A stretch of 48,905 nucleotides of DNA from Paracoccaceae bacterium (GCA_009773055.1 WOUW01000034.1:1-48905); one strand, 5' to 3'. Shown: positions 28,471-37,060, numbered from the stretch's first letter. Numbers and translations are program-made. The notes: generated by a model from the letters alone, not told the origin.

Positions 28471-29589
28471 ATGCGCACAGCCGTCATCATAGTTGCCGCC
28501 GGTCGCGGCAGCCGCATGGGTGGTGCTTTGCCCAAGCAGTGGCAATCTCTGGCCGGAAAGCCGGTTGTGGCCCATGCGCTTGCGGCCTTCGCAGGGATGC
28601 AGGTGCTGCTGGTCATCCATCCTGACGACCGGGGGTTGGCGGAGGGCATCGGCGTGCCGTTCGTCGACGGCGGTGCCACGCGCGAGGCATCGGTCCTGGC
28701 GGGCCTGCGGGCGCTGGAGGGCTCCGGGGTCGAGGCGGTGCTGATCCATGACGGCGCGCGGCCCCTGGTCAGCCGGGCGTTGATCGGGCGGCTGGTCGCG
28801 GCGTTGGAGGAACAGGACGGGGCGGCCCCGGCCTTGCCGGTCACGGATGCACTTTGGCGCGGGGTGAACGGTCGGGTCGCGGGCACCGTGGACCGCGCGG
28901 GCCTCTTTCGCGCACAGACACCGCAGGCCTTCCGATTTGCGCCGATATTGGCGGCTCATCTTGCGCATCAGGGCGGGGCGGCGGATGACGTCGAGGTCGC
29001 CAGGGCGGCGGGGCTTGACGTGGCCATCGTCGAGGGCGAGGAAAACAATCTGAAGCTGACCTATCCCGGCGATTTTGTCCGGGCCGAGGCGATCCTGAAG
29101 GGGCGCGAGATGGATGTGCGGATCGGGAACGGCTATGACGTGCACGCCTTTTGCGAGGGCGATCATGTCTGGTTATGTGGGGTGAATGTGCCTCATGCGC
29201 GCGGGCTTCTGGGCCATTCCGACGCGGATGTGGGGATGCACGCGCTGACGGATGCGATCTATGGCGCGCTGGCGGAGGGCGATATCGGGCGGCATTTCCC
29301 GCCGTCCGAGCCGCAGTGGAAGGGGGCGGCGAGCCACATCTTCCTGAGCCATGCCATCGGGCTGGCGCGTGAACGCGGGTATCGGCTGGGGAACTGTGAT
29401 GTGACGCTGGTTTGCGAGCGCCCGAAGATCGGCCCACATGCCCTTGCAATGCAAGCGGAATTGGCGCGGATCATGGAGGTCGAGGCGGGCCGCGTTTCGG
29501 TGAAGGCCACGACGTCGGAAAGGCTGGGATTCACCGGGCGCGAGGAAGGGATCGCGGCCCTTGCAACCGCAACGCTGGTGCGGACATGA
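28471..29589 (+). CDS. ispDF: Bifunctional IspD/IspF (MEP isoprenoid pathway)
   Basis: A 372-residue fusion catalysing two steps of the methylerythritol phosphate pathway. The N-terminal half is 4-diphosphocytidyl-2-C-methylerythritol synthase: [17 protein letters not shown] nucleotide loop, then HDGARPLVS and [11 protein letters not shown]. The C-terminal half, from about residue 213 ([14 protein letters not shown]), is 2C-methyl-D-erythritol 2,4-cyclodiphosphate synthase: metal ligands in YDVHAF and [19 protein letters not shown], and [12 protein letters not shown]. The ATG at 28471 follows GGAGG. It is translationally coupled to pgpA (ATGA overlap). The fused form is common in alphaproteobacteria. 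Confidence 0.97.
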   Translation: MRTAVIIVAAGRGSRMGGALPKQWQSLAGKPVVAHALAAFAGMQVLLVIHPDDRGLAEGIGVPFVDGGATREASVLAGLRALEGSGVEAVLIHDGARPLVSRALIGRLVAALEEQDGAAPALPVTDALWRGVNGRVAGTVDRAGLFRAQTPQAFRFAPILAAHLAHQGGAADDVEVARAAGLDVAIVEGEENNLKLTYPGDFVRAEAILKGREMDVRIGNGYDVHAFCEGDHVWLCGVNVPHARGLLGHSDADVGMHALTDAIYGALAEGDIGRHFPPSEPQWKGAASHIFLSHAIGLARERGYRLGNCDVTLVCERPKIGPHALAMQAELARIMEVEAGRVSVKATTSERLGFTGREEGIAALATATLVRT

Positions 29590-30092
29590 TCGCGGTCATC
29601 GCGACCTTCTTCGGCGCAGGGCATCTGCGGCCGGCCTCTGGCACCTGGGCGAGTGCTATCACCGTGGTGCTGGCGGTGGCGGCCTATCAGGCGGGCTGGG
29701 CGCTGGCGGTGCCGGTCGGGTTTGTCGTGGCGACGGTCCTGGGCTTCTGGGCGGTGCCGCGCTATCTGGCCGAACGCCCGGGCGAAGACCCGCCCGAGAT
29801 CGTGATCGACGAGGTTGCCGGGCAGTTGCTGGCGCTGTCCTTCACAGTGATTCCGCTGTGGCGGCACGATGTGCCCGACCTTCTGTTCGGGGCCTGGCCG
29901 GGCTGGGTCGCGCCGTTCCTGCTGTTCCGCCTGTTTGACATCTGGAAGCCCTGGCTGGTGGGCCGGGCCGACCGGATGAGCAGCACGGCCGGGGTGATGC
30001 TGGACGATCTTTGGGCCGGGCTTTTCGCCGGAGTCGTCTCGACGGGTCTGGCGGGCGTCTATCATGGAGTCGTGAGGCCATGGCTGGGCTAA
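29586..30092 (+). CDS. pgpA: Phosphatidylglycerophosphatase A
   Basis: A 168-residue membrane enzyme that dephosphorylates phosphatidylglycerophosphate to phosphatidylglycerol. It shows the PgpA signatures PASGTWASA near the N-terminus, the acidic [13 protein letters not shown], and [10 protein letters not shown]; several hydrophobic helices surround them. Start ATG overlaps the ispDF stop. The last 13 nt overlap the cinA start. It therefore belongs to an ispDF-pgpA-cinA operon. Confidence 0.93.
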   Translation: MIAVIATFFGAGHLRPASGTWASAITVVLAVAAYQAGWALAVPVGFVVATVLGFWAVPRYLAERPGEDPPEIVIDEVAGQLLALSFTVIPLWRHDVPDLLFGAWPGWVAPFLLFRLFDIWKPWLVGRADRMSSTAGVMLDDLWAGLFAGVVSTGLAGVYHGVVRPWLG

Positions 30093-30556
30093 GTGTCGAG
30101 AAGCTGCTGTCCGAGGCCCGCTACTGGGGCCTGAAGATCGCCACGGCCGAAAGCTGCACCGGGGGGATGGTCGCGGCGGCCCTGACGGACGTGGCAGGGT
30201 CGTCGGACGTGTTCGAGCGCGGCTTTGTCACCTATTCCAATGCCGCGAAGATCGAGCTTCTGGGGGTCTCGCCCGAAACGCTTGCGGCGCATGGCGCGGT
30301 GTCCGAGACCGTGGCCCGCGAAATGGCCGAGGGCGCGCTGGCGCAGTCCGCAGCGGACCTTGCGGTCTCGGTCACCGGCATCGCTGGCCCCGGCGGATCA
30401 GAGTTCAAGCCTGAGGGGCGGGTCTGCTTTGGCCTTGCGCGCCGTGGGCGAGCAACCGTAACCGAAACGGTCGAGTTCGGCGCTCAGGGCCGGGCCAAGG
30501 TGCGCAAGGCGGCGACGGCGCATGCGCTGGGGCTGATTTCGCAGGCGATCACCTGA
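30080..30556 (+). CDS. pncC: Nicotinamide-nucleotide amidohydrolase (CinA C-terminal domain, PncC)
   Basis: A 158-residue stand-alone CinA C-terminal domain that deamidates NMN to nicotinate mononucleotide for NAD recycling. Characteristic motifs are IATAESCTGGMVAAALTDV, FVTYSNAAKIELLGV, and SVTGIAGPGG. The N-terminal MoCF-like domain of full CinA is absent, as is usual in this group. The ATG at 30080 follows GAGG and lies within the end of pgpA; the 23 further upstream in-frame codons overlap pgpA and are not needed. Confidence 0.93.
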   Translation: MAGLSVEKLLSEARYWGLKIATAESCTGGMVAAALTDVAGSSDVFERGFVTYSNAAKIELLGVSPETLAAHGAVSETVAREMAEGALAQSAADLAVSVTGIAGPGGSEFKPEGRVCFGLARRGRATVTETVEFGAQGRAKVRKAATAHALGLISQAIT

Positions 30557-30597
30557 TCCAAAAACCGCCGCTGGTTGCAGCAAGTACCCCCACAAGA

Positions 30598-30614
30598 TGC
30601 CCATTTTTCGGGCA
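30598..30614. promoter_or_regulatory. NtrC-like palindrome upstream of amt
   Basis: TGCCC (30598-30602), ATTTTTC, GGGCA (30610-30614): the same 5-7-5 geometry and T-rich centre as the perfect site at 28384, with 8 of 10 arm bases matching TGCAC-N7-GTGCA. Its centre is about 110 bp before the amt ATG. It could instead serve as a weak hairpin terminator for pncC, but no U-run follows. Confidence 0.45.
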
Positions 30615-30683
30615 TTGCAAAGATTGCCGCTTTTTCGAGCGACCCAGATGCTACTTGCCGCTTCCTTGGGCGCGATGATCCCG

Positions 30684-30712
30684 GTTTGTCGGCGCAAACA
30701 CTTTTGCGAGGA
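30684..30712 (+). promoter_or_regulatory. Mutually exclusive hairpins abutting the amt ribosome-binding site
   Basis: GTTTG (30684-30688) can pair with CAAAC (30695-30699), or CGCAAA (30693-30698) with TTTGCG (30703-30708); both cannot form together. The second ends one base before the AGGA motif (30709-30712) that serves the ATG at 30717. Confidence 0.4.
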
Positions 30713-30716
30713 CACC

Positions 30717-31895
30717 ATGAACGCTGCCGATACGGCCTTTATCCTGATTGCCACTGCGCTGGTCCTGTTCATGACCTTGCCAGGCCTTGCGCTGTTCTAC
30801 GGCGGTCTTGTCCGGGCGCGGAACGTGCTGTCGGTCTTCATGCACTGCTTTGCCATTGCCTGCCTGATGAGCGTGTTGTGGTTTGCCCTGGGCTATTCGA
30901 TTGCCTTCGGCGGTGGCAATGCCTGGTGGGGCGGGCTGTCAAAAGCCTTCCTGAGCGGGGTCACGGCGGACAGCCTGACCGGGACCCTGCCCGAGGTTCT
31001 GTTCTTTTCCTATCAGATGACGTTCGCGATCATCACGCCCGCGTTGATCATCGGGGCCTATGTCGAACGGATCGGGTTCGGCTTTGTCCTGCTGTTTTCG
31101 GCGCTGTGGATGCTGGTCGTCTATGCCCCGGTCGCGCATTGGATCTGGGGGGCAGGCATGCTGGCCGATGGCGGCATTCTGGGCGAAACTGGCGTCAGGG
31201 ATTTTGCGGGCGGGATTGTCGTGCATGAAACGGCGGGTCTGGCGGCACTGGTGATCGCGGTCCTTCTGGGGCCGAGGACGCACCGCACCACCCCGCCGCA
31301 TCAACCGGGGATGGTGATGATCGGGGCGGCGATGCTGTGGGTCGGCTGGTTCGGGTTCAACGCGGGCTCGGCGCTGGCCGCGAACGGGACGGCGGCGATG
31401 GCGCTGACCGTGACGCATCTGTCCGCTGCAGCCGCCAGCCTGACCTGGGCGCTGTGGGAGCGGATCAAGTTCGGTCGCGCTTCGCTGGTCGGTCTGGTGA
31501 CAGGGACAATCGCGGGGCTTGCCTCGATCACCCCGGCCAGCGGGTTCGTCGGGCCGGTTGAGGCCCTGATCATCGGCGCCATCGCGGGGGTGCTTTGTCA
31601 GGAGGCGGTAAGCCTGATCCGCACGAAGCTGCGCATCGACGACACGCTGGATGTCTTTGCCGTGCATGGCGTCGGCGGCATCTTCGGCACATTGATGATT
31701 GCGGTCTTCGGGGCCGGAACCTGGGCCGCGCAGCTGGGAGGCCTTGCGGTAGTGGGGCTATGGTCGGTCGTCGTGACCTTCGTTCTGGTGAAGCTGGTTG
31801 CCCTGGTCACGCCCTTGCGTGTGGACCTGGAGACCGAGACCAACGGTCTCGACCTGTCGGTCCATGGTGAGCGGGCCTACGAGCTGACATCCTAA
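30717..31895 (+). CDS. amt: Ammonium channel Amt
   Basis: A 392-residue inner-membrane ammonium/ammonia channel with 11 expected helices. It opens NAADTAFILIATALVLFMTL, which places the first core helix directly at the N-terminus with no signal peptide. The pore-lining twin histidines are in GGIVVHETAGL and FAVHGVGGIFG; PGLALFYGGLVRARNVLS is the signature after helix 1. An in-frame ATG at 30597 would add 40 unlike residues covering the palindrome and hairpins; the ATG at 30717 has AGGA before it. No glnK (PII) gene is adjacent, unlike most amt loci. Its stop overlaps the stop of the convergent esterase gene by 3 nt. Confidence 0.95.
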   Translation: MNAADTAFILIATALVLFMTLPGLALFYGGLVRARNVLSVFMHCFAIACLMSVLWFALGYSIAFGGGNAWWGGLSKAFLSGVTADSLTGTLPEVLFFSYQMTFAIITPALIIGAYVERIGFGFVLLFSALWMLVVYAPVAHWIWGAGMLADGGILGETGVRDFAGGIVVHETAGLAALVIAVLLGPRTHRTTPPHQPGMVMIGAAMLWVGWFGFNAGSALAANGTAAMALTVTHLSAAAASLTWALWERIKFGRASLVGLVTGTIAGLASITPASGFVGPVEALIIGAIAGVLCQEAVSLIRTKLRIDDTLDVFAVHGVGGIFGTLMIAVFGAGTWAAQLGGLAVVGLWSVVVTFVLVKLVALVTPLRVDLETETNGLDLSVHGERAYELTS

Positions 31896-32779
31896 CGGTG
31901 CAGGGCGAAGAACCGCAGGATTTCGGTGTTCGCGTCGATTTCCTGCGTCTTGCCTTCAGAAAGGCGGGCCTTGCGACCACCAGGCCAGTGATGCGCGCCG
32001 CCTTCGACCGTGATCAGCCGCAGGACAACGCGGTCGCCCTTGGCGTGGTCAGTCACGACGACCGACGTGCCGTCATCCTTGCGGTCGACAGTGCGGCTTG
32101 ACCCGGACACGCGGCCCCATGGCGCGAGAAAGGCCTCGACCACCGCTGCGACCGAGGCAAAGTCGGTGCGGGTGAGGCTGGTGTCGCCCTGACCGCCGGA
32201 ATAGGGCACCATCGTGTCGGCGGTGCCGTGGATGATCAATGCCGGAACCTGGCCCCGGACTGCGACTGCCCGGGTATCCATCGTGCCCGAAACGCCAGCA
32301 ACCGCGCGGACCAGCCGCGGGTTCTTCGCGGCAAAGGTTTCCGCCATGATCGAGCCGTTCGACATGCCGGTCAGGTAAACGCCGGTGCCATCGACACCGA
32401 AGCGGGACGCGGCGTCGGCGATCACCTGCTTCAGAAAGCCGATGTCGTCGACCCCCTGCCGCGCCGCGTAGCCGCAGCAGTAACCGCCGTTCCATGTCAG
32501 AAGCCGTTCGCCCCGCCGCCCGGAGCCTGCGGGAAAGACCACGGCATAACCCTTGGTCGCTGCCGCCCTGCCAAACCCCGAGGACGAGGCGAATTGTGCG
32601 GGGTCGCCCCCGCCGCCGTGCAGCGCAAGGATCAGGGGCGCACCTTCGGGACTGTCGGGCAGCACGATGTCATACCAGCGATCGCCCAAGCGGATGGTCT
32701 CGGCTGCTGCCTGATGATACGCAGGACCGGTTTTGTCCCTACGGTCAGATCGGCGCGGGGCCGTAAAGTTCGGCCGCAC
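31892..32779 (-). CDS. Esterase/PHB depolymerase-like hydrolase (LpqC family), 5' end unclear
   Basis: An alpha/beta hydrolase of the polyhydroxybutyrate depolymerase/feruloyl esterase-like family. It has LILALHGGGGDPAQF (oxyanion), the paired-cysteine stretch NGGYCCGYAA, nucleophile Ser in LTGMSNGSIM, and late GGAHHWPGG with the likely catalytic His; C-terminus ILRFFALHR is typical. Relatives are secreted. Here no signal peptide is found: homology begins near TIRLGDRWYDI, and upstream the frame (open to 32908) runs inside the ratA-like gene. The GTG at 32779 is a compromise start without a ribosome-binding site; TTG 32689 is also possible. The gene may have lost its 5' end or produce a cytoplasmic form. 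Confidence 0.7.
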   Translation of the reverse strand: MRPNFTAPRRSDRRDKTGPAYHQAAAETIRLGDRWYDIVLPDSPEGAPLILALHGGGGDPAQFASSSGFGRAAATKGYAVVFPAGSGRRGERLLTWNGGYCCGYAARQGVDDIGFLKQVIADAASRFGVDGTGVYLTGMSNGSIMAETFAAKNPRLVRAVAGVSGTMDTRAVAVRGQVPALIIHGTADTMVPYSGGQGDTSLTRTDFASVAAVVEAFLAPWGRVSGSSRTVDRKDDGTSVVVTDHAKGDRVVLRLITVEGGAHHWPGGRKARLSEGKTQEIDANTEILRFFALHR

Positions 32780-33203
32780 GACGTTCAAAGGCGCGGACGA
32801 CGCGCTGCATGGCATCGTTGAACACGACCCCGATGATGCCTTGCAGGATGGCATTGCGGAACTCGAAATCGACATTGAAGTCGACCTCGCAGCCACCGGG
32901 GATGTCACGGAAGGCCCAGGTGGAGCGCATGTGCCGGAACGGGCCGTCGAGGTATTCGGTGTCGATTTTCTGCGCCTCGGGCCAGAGGGTCACCCGGCTG
33001 CCAAAGCGTTCGCGGAAAACCTTGAAGCTGATGACAAGGTCTGCCTCCATCACTTCGCCGCCCCCGGCAACGGGGTTTCGCGACCGGATGCGGGCGGCCG
33101 AGTTCCAGGGCAGGAACTTCGGATAGGACGCGACATCGGCCACCAGGTCATACATCTGGCGGGCCGTGTAAGGCAGGCGCTTGGTTTCGGAATGGCTGGG
33201 CAT
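32745..33203 (-). CDS. RatA/Coq10-like START-domain protein
   Basis: A 152-residue polyketide-cyclase/START-fold protein. It starts [20 protein letters not shown] and shows the motif [18 protein letters not shown] and the C-terminal amphipathic helix [21 protein letters not shown], all typical of Coq10/RatA proteins. Coq10 binds ubiquinone and aids respiratory electron transport; E. coli RatA was reported to affect ribosome association. In alphaproteobacteria a quinone-binding role is the better guess. It is divergent from hpt and upstream of the esterase gene on the same strand. Confidence 0.88.
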   Translation of the reverse strand: MPSHSETKRLPYTARQMYDLVADVASYPKFLPWNSAARIRSRNPVAGGGEVMEADLVISFKVFRERFGSRVTLWPEAQKIDTEYLDGPFRHMRSTWAFRDIPGGCEVDFNVDFEFRNAILQGIIGVVFNDAMQRVVRAFERRAAELYGPAPI

Positions 33204-33325
33204 CGGCGGTCCGTTTTCACCCAGATGTGGCGCGGGTCGGGCGCAAGATCAAGCGGCCGGTATCTGATGGCTCGCCAACTGTGGCTTTGGACGCTAGGAA
33301 AGGGTTGAACCATGTGGAGCCAGCA

Positions 33326-33871
33326 ATGCCGGATCGTCCCTATGTGATTGACCAGATGATCAGCGCAAAGGCCATCGCCGCGCGGGTCGAGGCGCTGGCC
33401 CGCGAGATCACTGCGCATTTCAAGGGCACGGACAAGCTGGTGGTGGTGGGCCTTCTGCGCGGGTCGTTCGTGTTCATTGCTGACCTTGTTCGCGAAATCG
33501 AGCTGCCGGTGGAAGTCGATTTCCTGGAGGCGTCCAGCTATGGCGATGCGATGCATTCCAGCCGCGAAGTGCGGATCCTGAAGGACCTGCGGGGCGAGAT
33601 CGCGGGCCGCGATGTGCTGGTTGTGGAGGACATCGTCGACACGGGCTTTACGCTGTCGCATGTGCTTCACCTGCTGGAGGCGCGGGCGCCGAAGCGGCTG
33701 AAGGTCTGCGCTCTGCTCGACAAGCCCTCGCGCCGGGAAGTGGCAGTCAAGGCGGACTGGACGGGGTTCGAGATTCCCGACGAGTTCGTCGTGGGCTACG
33801 GCATCGATTTCGCACAAAGGAACCGCAACCTGCCCTACATCGGCAAGGTCCGGTTCACGGAAGTGCCATGA
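33326..33871 (+). CDS. hpt: Hypoxanthine phosphoribosyltransferase
   Basis: A 181-residue purine salvage enzyme converting hypoxanthine (and guanine) with PRPP to IMP/GMP. The PRPP-binding signature [14 protein letters not shown] is present, as are the [16 protein letters not shown] loop and a flexible-loop region [10 protein letters not shown]. The C-terminal base-binding part has VGYGIDF. The ATG at 33326 follows GGAG; upstream in-frame codons reach the ratA-like promoter and are not used. A 58-residue membrane protein overlaps its stop. Confidence 0.94.
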   Translation: MPDRPYVIDQMISAKAIAARVEALAREITAHFKGTDKLVVVGLLRGSFVFIADLVREIELPVEVDFLEASSYGDAMHSSREVRILKDLRGEIAGRDVLVVEDIVDTGFTLSHVLHLLEARAPKRLKVCALLDKPSRREVAVKADWTGFEIPDEFVVGYGIDFAQRNRNLPYIGKVRFTEVP

Positions 33872-34044
33872 ACTATCTTCACTGGCTGATGCGCGCGAAA
33901 CGCTGGGTGCAGAAGCCCGCGTCGGAGGGCCGGGTAAAGCTGGTCTTCGGGGTAGTGGCGATCTGCCTGGTGATCGTCGGGATCGAGTATTTCGTCGGAT
34001 GGCCGGACTGGATGACGGTCGACAGCCTGCGCCAGAAACCGTGA
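33868..34044 (+). CDS. 58-residue single-pass membrane protein coupled to hpt
   Basis: A short frame starting ATG at 33868, overlapping the hpt stop (ATGA), and ending TGA at 34042-34044. It encodes a basic N-terminus ([17 protein letters not shown]), one membrane helix ([19 protein letters not shown]) and a short tail ending DSLRQKP. No family is recognised from memory with certainty. That it is a real gene is supported by the coupling overlap, a clean membrane helix with positive-inside charges, and the following cytochrome gene only 60 nt downstream. Confidence 0.7.
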   Translation: MNYLHWLMRAKRWVQKPASEGRVKLVFGVVAICLVIVGIEYFVGWPDWMTVDSLRQKP

Positions 34045-34104
34045 TTGGACGCGGACGAGGTCCTGGTTAGGCTCGCGGCAAAGTTGTGGAAGCGGAGATA
34101 TGCA

Positions 34105-34992
34105 ATGCGGATCATGCGCTGGGTGATCGTTCTGGGGCTGATCGCGGCGGGGGGGCTTTACGTTATGGCCCGGCCGAAACCACTGGCCGCCGCGGCTGTA
34201 GCTGACCTTACGGGCGATCCGGTCCATGGCGAGCAGGTGTTCTGGGCTGCGGGGTGTGCGTCCTGCCACATGGCGGACAAGGCCGAGGGCGAGGCGCAGC
34301 TTGTGTTGTCGGGCGGGCAGCGCTTTCCGTCCGACTTCGGCACGTTCATCGCGCCCAACATCAGTCAGGATCCCGCGCAGGGTATCGGCAGCTGGACGCT
34401 TCTGGACCTTGCAAATGCGATCACGCGCGGGGTCAGTCCGGAGGGTGACCATTATTACCCTGCCCTGCCCTACGCGGCATATGCGAAACTGGAGATGCAG
34501 GACGTGGCCGACCTTTTCGCCTTCCTGAAGACCCTGCCGGCGGACCCCACGCCCAGCCAGCCGCATGAACTGGGGTTCCCCTTCTCGATTCGCGACAGCA
34601 TCGGGGCGTGGAAGCTGCTGTTTCTTTCGGACGACTGGGCACTGGCGGGCAATCTGACACCAACTGCGACCCGCGGGCGCTATATCGCCGAGGCGATGGC
34701 ACATTGCGGCGAATGCCATACGCCACGCAACGTGCTGGGTGGGTTGGACACCGCGCGCTGGTTGGGTGGCGCGCCGAACCCGACGGGCGACGGGCGCATC
34801 CCGAACATCACGCCGGGCAAACTTGGCTGGACCTCTGGCGACATCGTGCAATACCTGACGACGGGCTTCACGCCGGAATATGACAGCGTCGGCGGCCACA
34901 TGGCGCATGTAGTCGAGAACATGGCGCGGCTTCCGGAAAGCGACCGGCTGGCCGTGGCAGAATATCTTCTGGCCGTGCCGAGCGTGGAGTGA
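34105..34992 (+). CDS. Dihaem c-type cytochrome
   Basis: A 295-residue periplasmic electron carrier anchored by an uncleaved or cleaved N-terminal hydrophobic segment (WVIVLGLIAAGGLYVMA). Two haem-binding sites are present, CASCH at residues 51-55 and CGECH at 201-205, each heading a cytochrome c domain. The domain order resembles cytochrome subunits of membrane dehydrogenases, but no dehydrogenase gene is adjacent, so its electron donor is unknown. A TTG at 34045 is in frame, but the ATG at 34105 follows GGAG and gives a proper signal region. Confidence 0.9.
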   Translation: MRIMRWVIVLGLIAAGGLYVMARPKPLAAAAVADLTGDPVHGEQVFWAAGCASCHMADKAEGEAQLVLSGGQRFPSDFGTFIAPNISQDPAQGIGSWTLLDLANAITRGVSPEGDHYYPALPYAAYAKLEMQDVADLFAFLKTLPADPTPSQPHELGFPFSIRDSIGAWKLLFLSDDWALAGNLTPTATRGRYIAEAMAHCGECHTPRNVLGGLDTARWLGGAPNPTGDGRIPNITPGKLGWTSGDIVQYLTTGFTPEYDSVGGHMAHVVENMARLPESDRLAVAEYLLAVPSVE

Positions 34993-35258
34993 ACGGCGTT
35001 AGGCGGGCGTTAACCAGGGTTAGTCACCGTCCATTACTCCCTCACCGGACCTCGGACCCGGATGCCTGGATCGACTTGGTCTTCTCTGCCAAGGCGGCGC
35101 AGGAGGGTGTGGTGCGTCGGGCGATCGGTTGGGTCATAGCCGAGGTCGGGCACGACAGGTTCGCGGCGGAAGTCAGACGGCGGGGATTTCATCTGTTGAT
35201 GACCGAAAATCAATACATCGTGGTGTGCAATACCGGACCGGTCCGGATGATCTTCTGA
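34989..35258 (+). CDS. Small conserved protein (annotated elsewhere as phosphoribosylanthranilate isomerase-like)
   Basis: A frame of up to 89 residues. The recognisable part is DPDAWIDLVFSAKAAQEGVV through RRRGFHLLMTENQYIVVCN, which resembles a short Rhodobacterales family that databases sometimes call N-(5'-phosphoribosyl)anthranilate isomerase; it is far too short to be TrpF, so that name should not be taken literally. The GTG at 34989 overlaps the cytochrome stop and is the only normal start that includes the DAWID segment; TTG 35074 would cut it off. The N-terminal 24 residues look unlike coding sequence, so the true start is uncertain. Confidence 0.55.
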   Translation: MNGVRRALTRVSHRPLLPHRTSDPDAWIDLVFSAKAAQEGVVRRAIGWVIAEVGHDRFAAEVRRRGFHLLMTENQYIVVCNTGPVRMIF

Positions 35259-35299
35259 TTCTCGCAGAAAATCAGTGCAAGAGTTTTCTGCGAAAACTC
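35255..35299. terminator. Two tandem palindromes between convergent genes
   Basis: CTGATTCTC-GCA-GAAAATCAG (35255-35275, one mismatch) and GAGTTTTC-TGC-GAAAACTC (35281-35299, perfect) fill the gap between the small protein gene and lipA. Both have 3-nt loops and T-rich/A-rich arms, like the palindrome at 12895-12913; they probably act as bidirectional terminators. Confidence 0.5.
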
Positions 35300-35304
35300 G
35301 GGGA

Positions 35305-36249
35305 TCAGCCCTGCCCCGCCTGACGCGCAGCGCGCATCCGGGCGAAATCGTCACCCGCGTGATAGCTGGACCGGGTGAGGGGAGTGGCCGAGACCATCAG
35401 GAACCCCTTGCCCCAGGCTGCGGTCTCATACGCCTTGAACTCGTCCGGCGTGACGAAGCGCGCGATGCCATGGTGTTTCGGCGTCGGCTGCAGATACTGC
35501 CCGATGGTCAGGAAATCGACCGAAGCCGACCGCATGTCGTCCATAACCTGCAGGACGGCCTGACGCTCTTCGCCAAGTCCCACCATGATGCCGGACTTGG
35601 TGAACATCATCGGGTCCAGTTCCTTGACCCGTTGCAGAAGGCGGAGGGAATGGAAATAGCGCGCGCCGGGACGGACCTCGTGATAGAGGCCGGGCACAGT
35701 TTCAAGGTTATGGTTGAAGACGTCCGGACGGGCTTCGACCACCTTTTCCAGCGCCGAGGGCGGGCATTTCAGGAAGTCGGGGGTCAGAACCTCGATCGTC
35801 GTGCCCGGCGCACGATGCCGAATTGCGCGGATCGTCTGGGCGAAATGCTCCGCCCCACCGTCATCGAGGTCATCGCGGTCGACCGAGGTGACGACGACAT
35901 GGGACAGCCCGAGTTCAGCGACGGCATGGGCAACCCGGCCCGGTTCGAACACGTCAAGCGTCTGCGGCTTGCCGGTGGCGACGTTGCAGAAGGTGCAGCC
36001 GCGGGTGCAGATCTCGCCCATGATCATCATCGTTGCGTGGCCCTGCGACCAGCATTCGCCGACGTTCGGGCAGCCGGCTTCCTCACACACGGTGACGAGC
36101 TTTTTCTCCCGCAGGATGTCGCGGGTCTTCTTGTAGCCTTCGGACGTGGGGGCCTTGACCCTGATCCAGTCGGGTTTCTTCGGCTGGGCGTTGTCCTGCC
36201 GGTGAGCCTTTTCCGGATGACGTCCTTCGGGAAGCGTGAGGTCGCGCAC
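35305..36249 (-). CDS. lipA: Lipoyl synthase
   Basis: A 314-residue radical SAM enzyme inserting two sulfurs into octanoyl groups on lipoyl domains. Both iron-sulfur clusters are evident: the auxiliary cluster motif [12 protein letters not shown] and the radical SAM motif CTRGCTFC, followed by [14 protein letters not shown] and the C-terminal RSSYHA with the Ser ligand of the auxiliary cluster. The frame continues upstream to 36504, but GTG 36249 is preferred: it follows AGGGGGAA at 6 nt and gives [16 protein letters not shown], the family N-terminus. It is divergent from aqpZ. Confidence 0.96.
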   Translation of the reverse strand: MRDLTLPEGRHPEKAHRQDNAQPKKPDWIRVKAPTSEGYKKTRDILREKKLVTVCEEAGCPNVGECWSQGHATMMIMGEICTRGCTFCNVATGKPQTLDVFEPGRVAHAVAELGLSHVVVTSVDRDDLDDGGAEHFAQTIRAIRHRAPGTTIEVLTPDFLKCPPSALEKVVEARPDVFNHNLETVPGLYHEVRPGARYFHSLRLLQRVKELDPMMFTKSGIMVGLGEERQAVLQVMDDMRSASVDFLTIGQYLQPTPKHHGIARFVTPDEFKAYETAAWGKGFLMVSATPLTRSSYHAGDDFARMRAARQAGQG

Positions 36250-36269
36250 GGAAAATTCCCCCTGACCGC

Positions 36270-36322
36270 GTGGTTGCCTCTCAGATAAGCCGATTTCCAG
36301 CGCATGGCAACGCGGCAACCAC
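36270..36322. repeat. 9-bp inverted repeat in the lipA-aqpZ divergent promoter
   Basis: GTGGTTGCC (36270-36278) and its exact complement GGCAACCAC (36314-36322) are 35 nt apart, with a third half-site GGCAAC at 36306-36311. Possible operator pair or long-loop cruciform; regulator unknown. Confidence 0.55.
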
Positions 36323-36376
36323 CCACAGGTCCGCCTGAGGCCCATGCACCAGATGCAACACGCTGCGGAGTTTTCC

Positions 36377-37060
36377 ATGTCCAAGACCTTCATTGCCGAG
36401 ATGATCGGCACTGCGATCCTGGTCCTGTTTGGCGTAGGCGCGGCGGTGTTGATGGGCGCACAGATCGGCATGATGGGCATCGCCCTTGCCTTCGGGCTTT
36501 CCATCGTGGCTGCGGCTTACGGGATCGGCCTGATTTCGGGCGCGCATCTGAACCCCGCCGTCAGCCTTGGCGCGTTCCTTGCCGGTCGGATGTCGGGTGG
36601 AGCGCTGGTCACCTACGTCCTTGCGCAGGTGATCGGAGCTGTGATCGGGGCCGCCATCATCTACCTCATCGCGTCGGGCCAGACCGGTTATGACATTGCG
36701 GTCAACGGTCTGGGACAGAATGGCTACGGCGCGGGCTACCTTGGCGAATATTCTCTGACTTCGGCGCTGGTGTTCGAAGTTGTGATGACCTTCGTCTTCG
36801 TGACGGTGATCCTTGGGGCCACCCAAGATGGCGCGCCCGGTGCAATGGCGGGTCTGGCGATCGGTCTGACCCTGACTGGCATTCACCTTGTGGGGATCAA
36901 CGTGACCGGCGTGTCGGTCAACCCGGCGCGGTCGTTCGCCCCGGCGATCTTCGTCGGCGGCAAGGCGATGGCCGACCTGTGGGTCTTCATCGTAGCACCG
37001 CTTGCAGGTGGAGCGTTGGCCGGCATCCTGCACCGGATCGGAGTTACGCGCGCGGCCTGA
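36377..37060 (+). CDS. aqpZ: Aquaporin Z-type water channel
   Basis: A 227-residue six-helix membrane channel. Both pore NPA boxes are present: [11 protein letters not shown] after helix 2 and [11 protein letters not shown] after helix 5. The residues around them (His in TGIHLVG, Arg in NPARS) fit the narrow AqpZ-type selectivity filter, so water rather than glycerol is the likely substrate. The ATG at 36377 follows GGAG at 8 nt and gives [15 protein letters not shown]; the upstream in-frame ATG at 36344 would add polar residues. Confidence 0.94.
   Translation: MSKTFIAEMIGTAILVLFGVGAAVLMGAQIGMMGIALAFGLSIVAAAYGIGLISGAHLNPAVSLGAFLAGRMSGGALVTYVLAQVIGAVIGAAIIYLIASGQTGYDIAVNGLGQNGYGAGYLGEYSLTSALVFEVVMTFVFVTVILGATQDGAPGAMAGLAIGLTLTGIHLVGINVTGVSVNPARSFAPAIFVGGKAMADLWVFIVAPLAGGALAGILHRIGVTRAA

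Noticed and set aside
30597..30716. Longer amt protein starting at 30597
   Set aside because: The additional 40 residues are not hydrophobic-leader-like, would be encoded by palindromic leader DNA, and lack a ribosome-binding site.
34999..35013. TTAG-N7-TTAA as a CtrA site
   Set aside because: A 7 of 8 match is expected by chance about twice in a window of this size and composition, and it lies inside a possible coding region.
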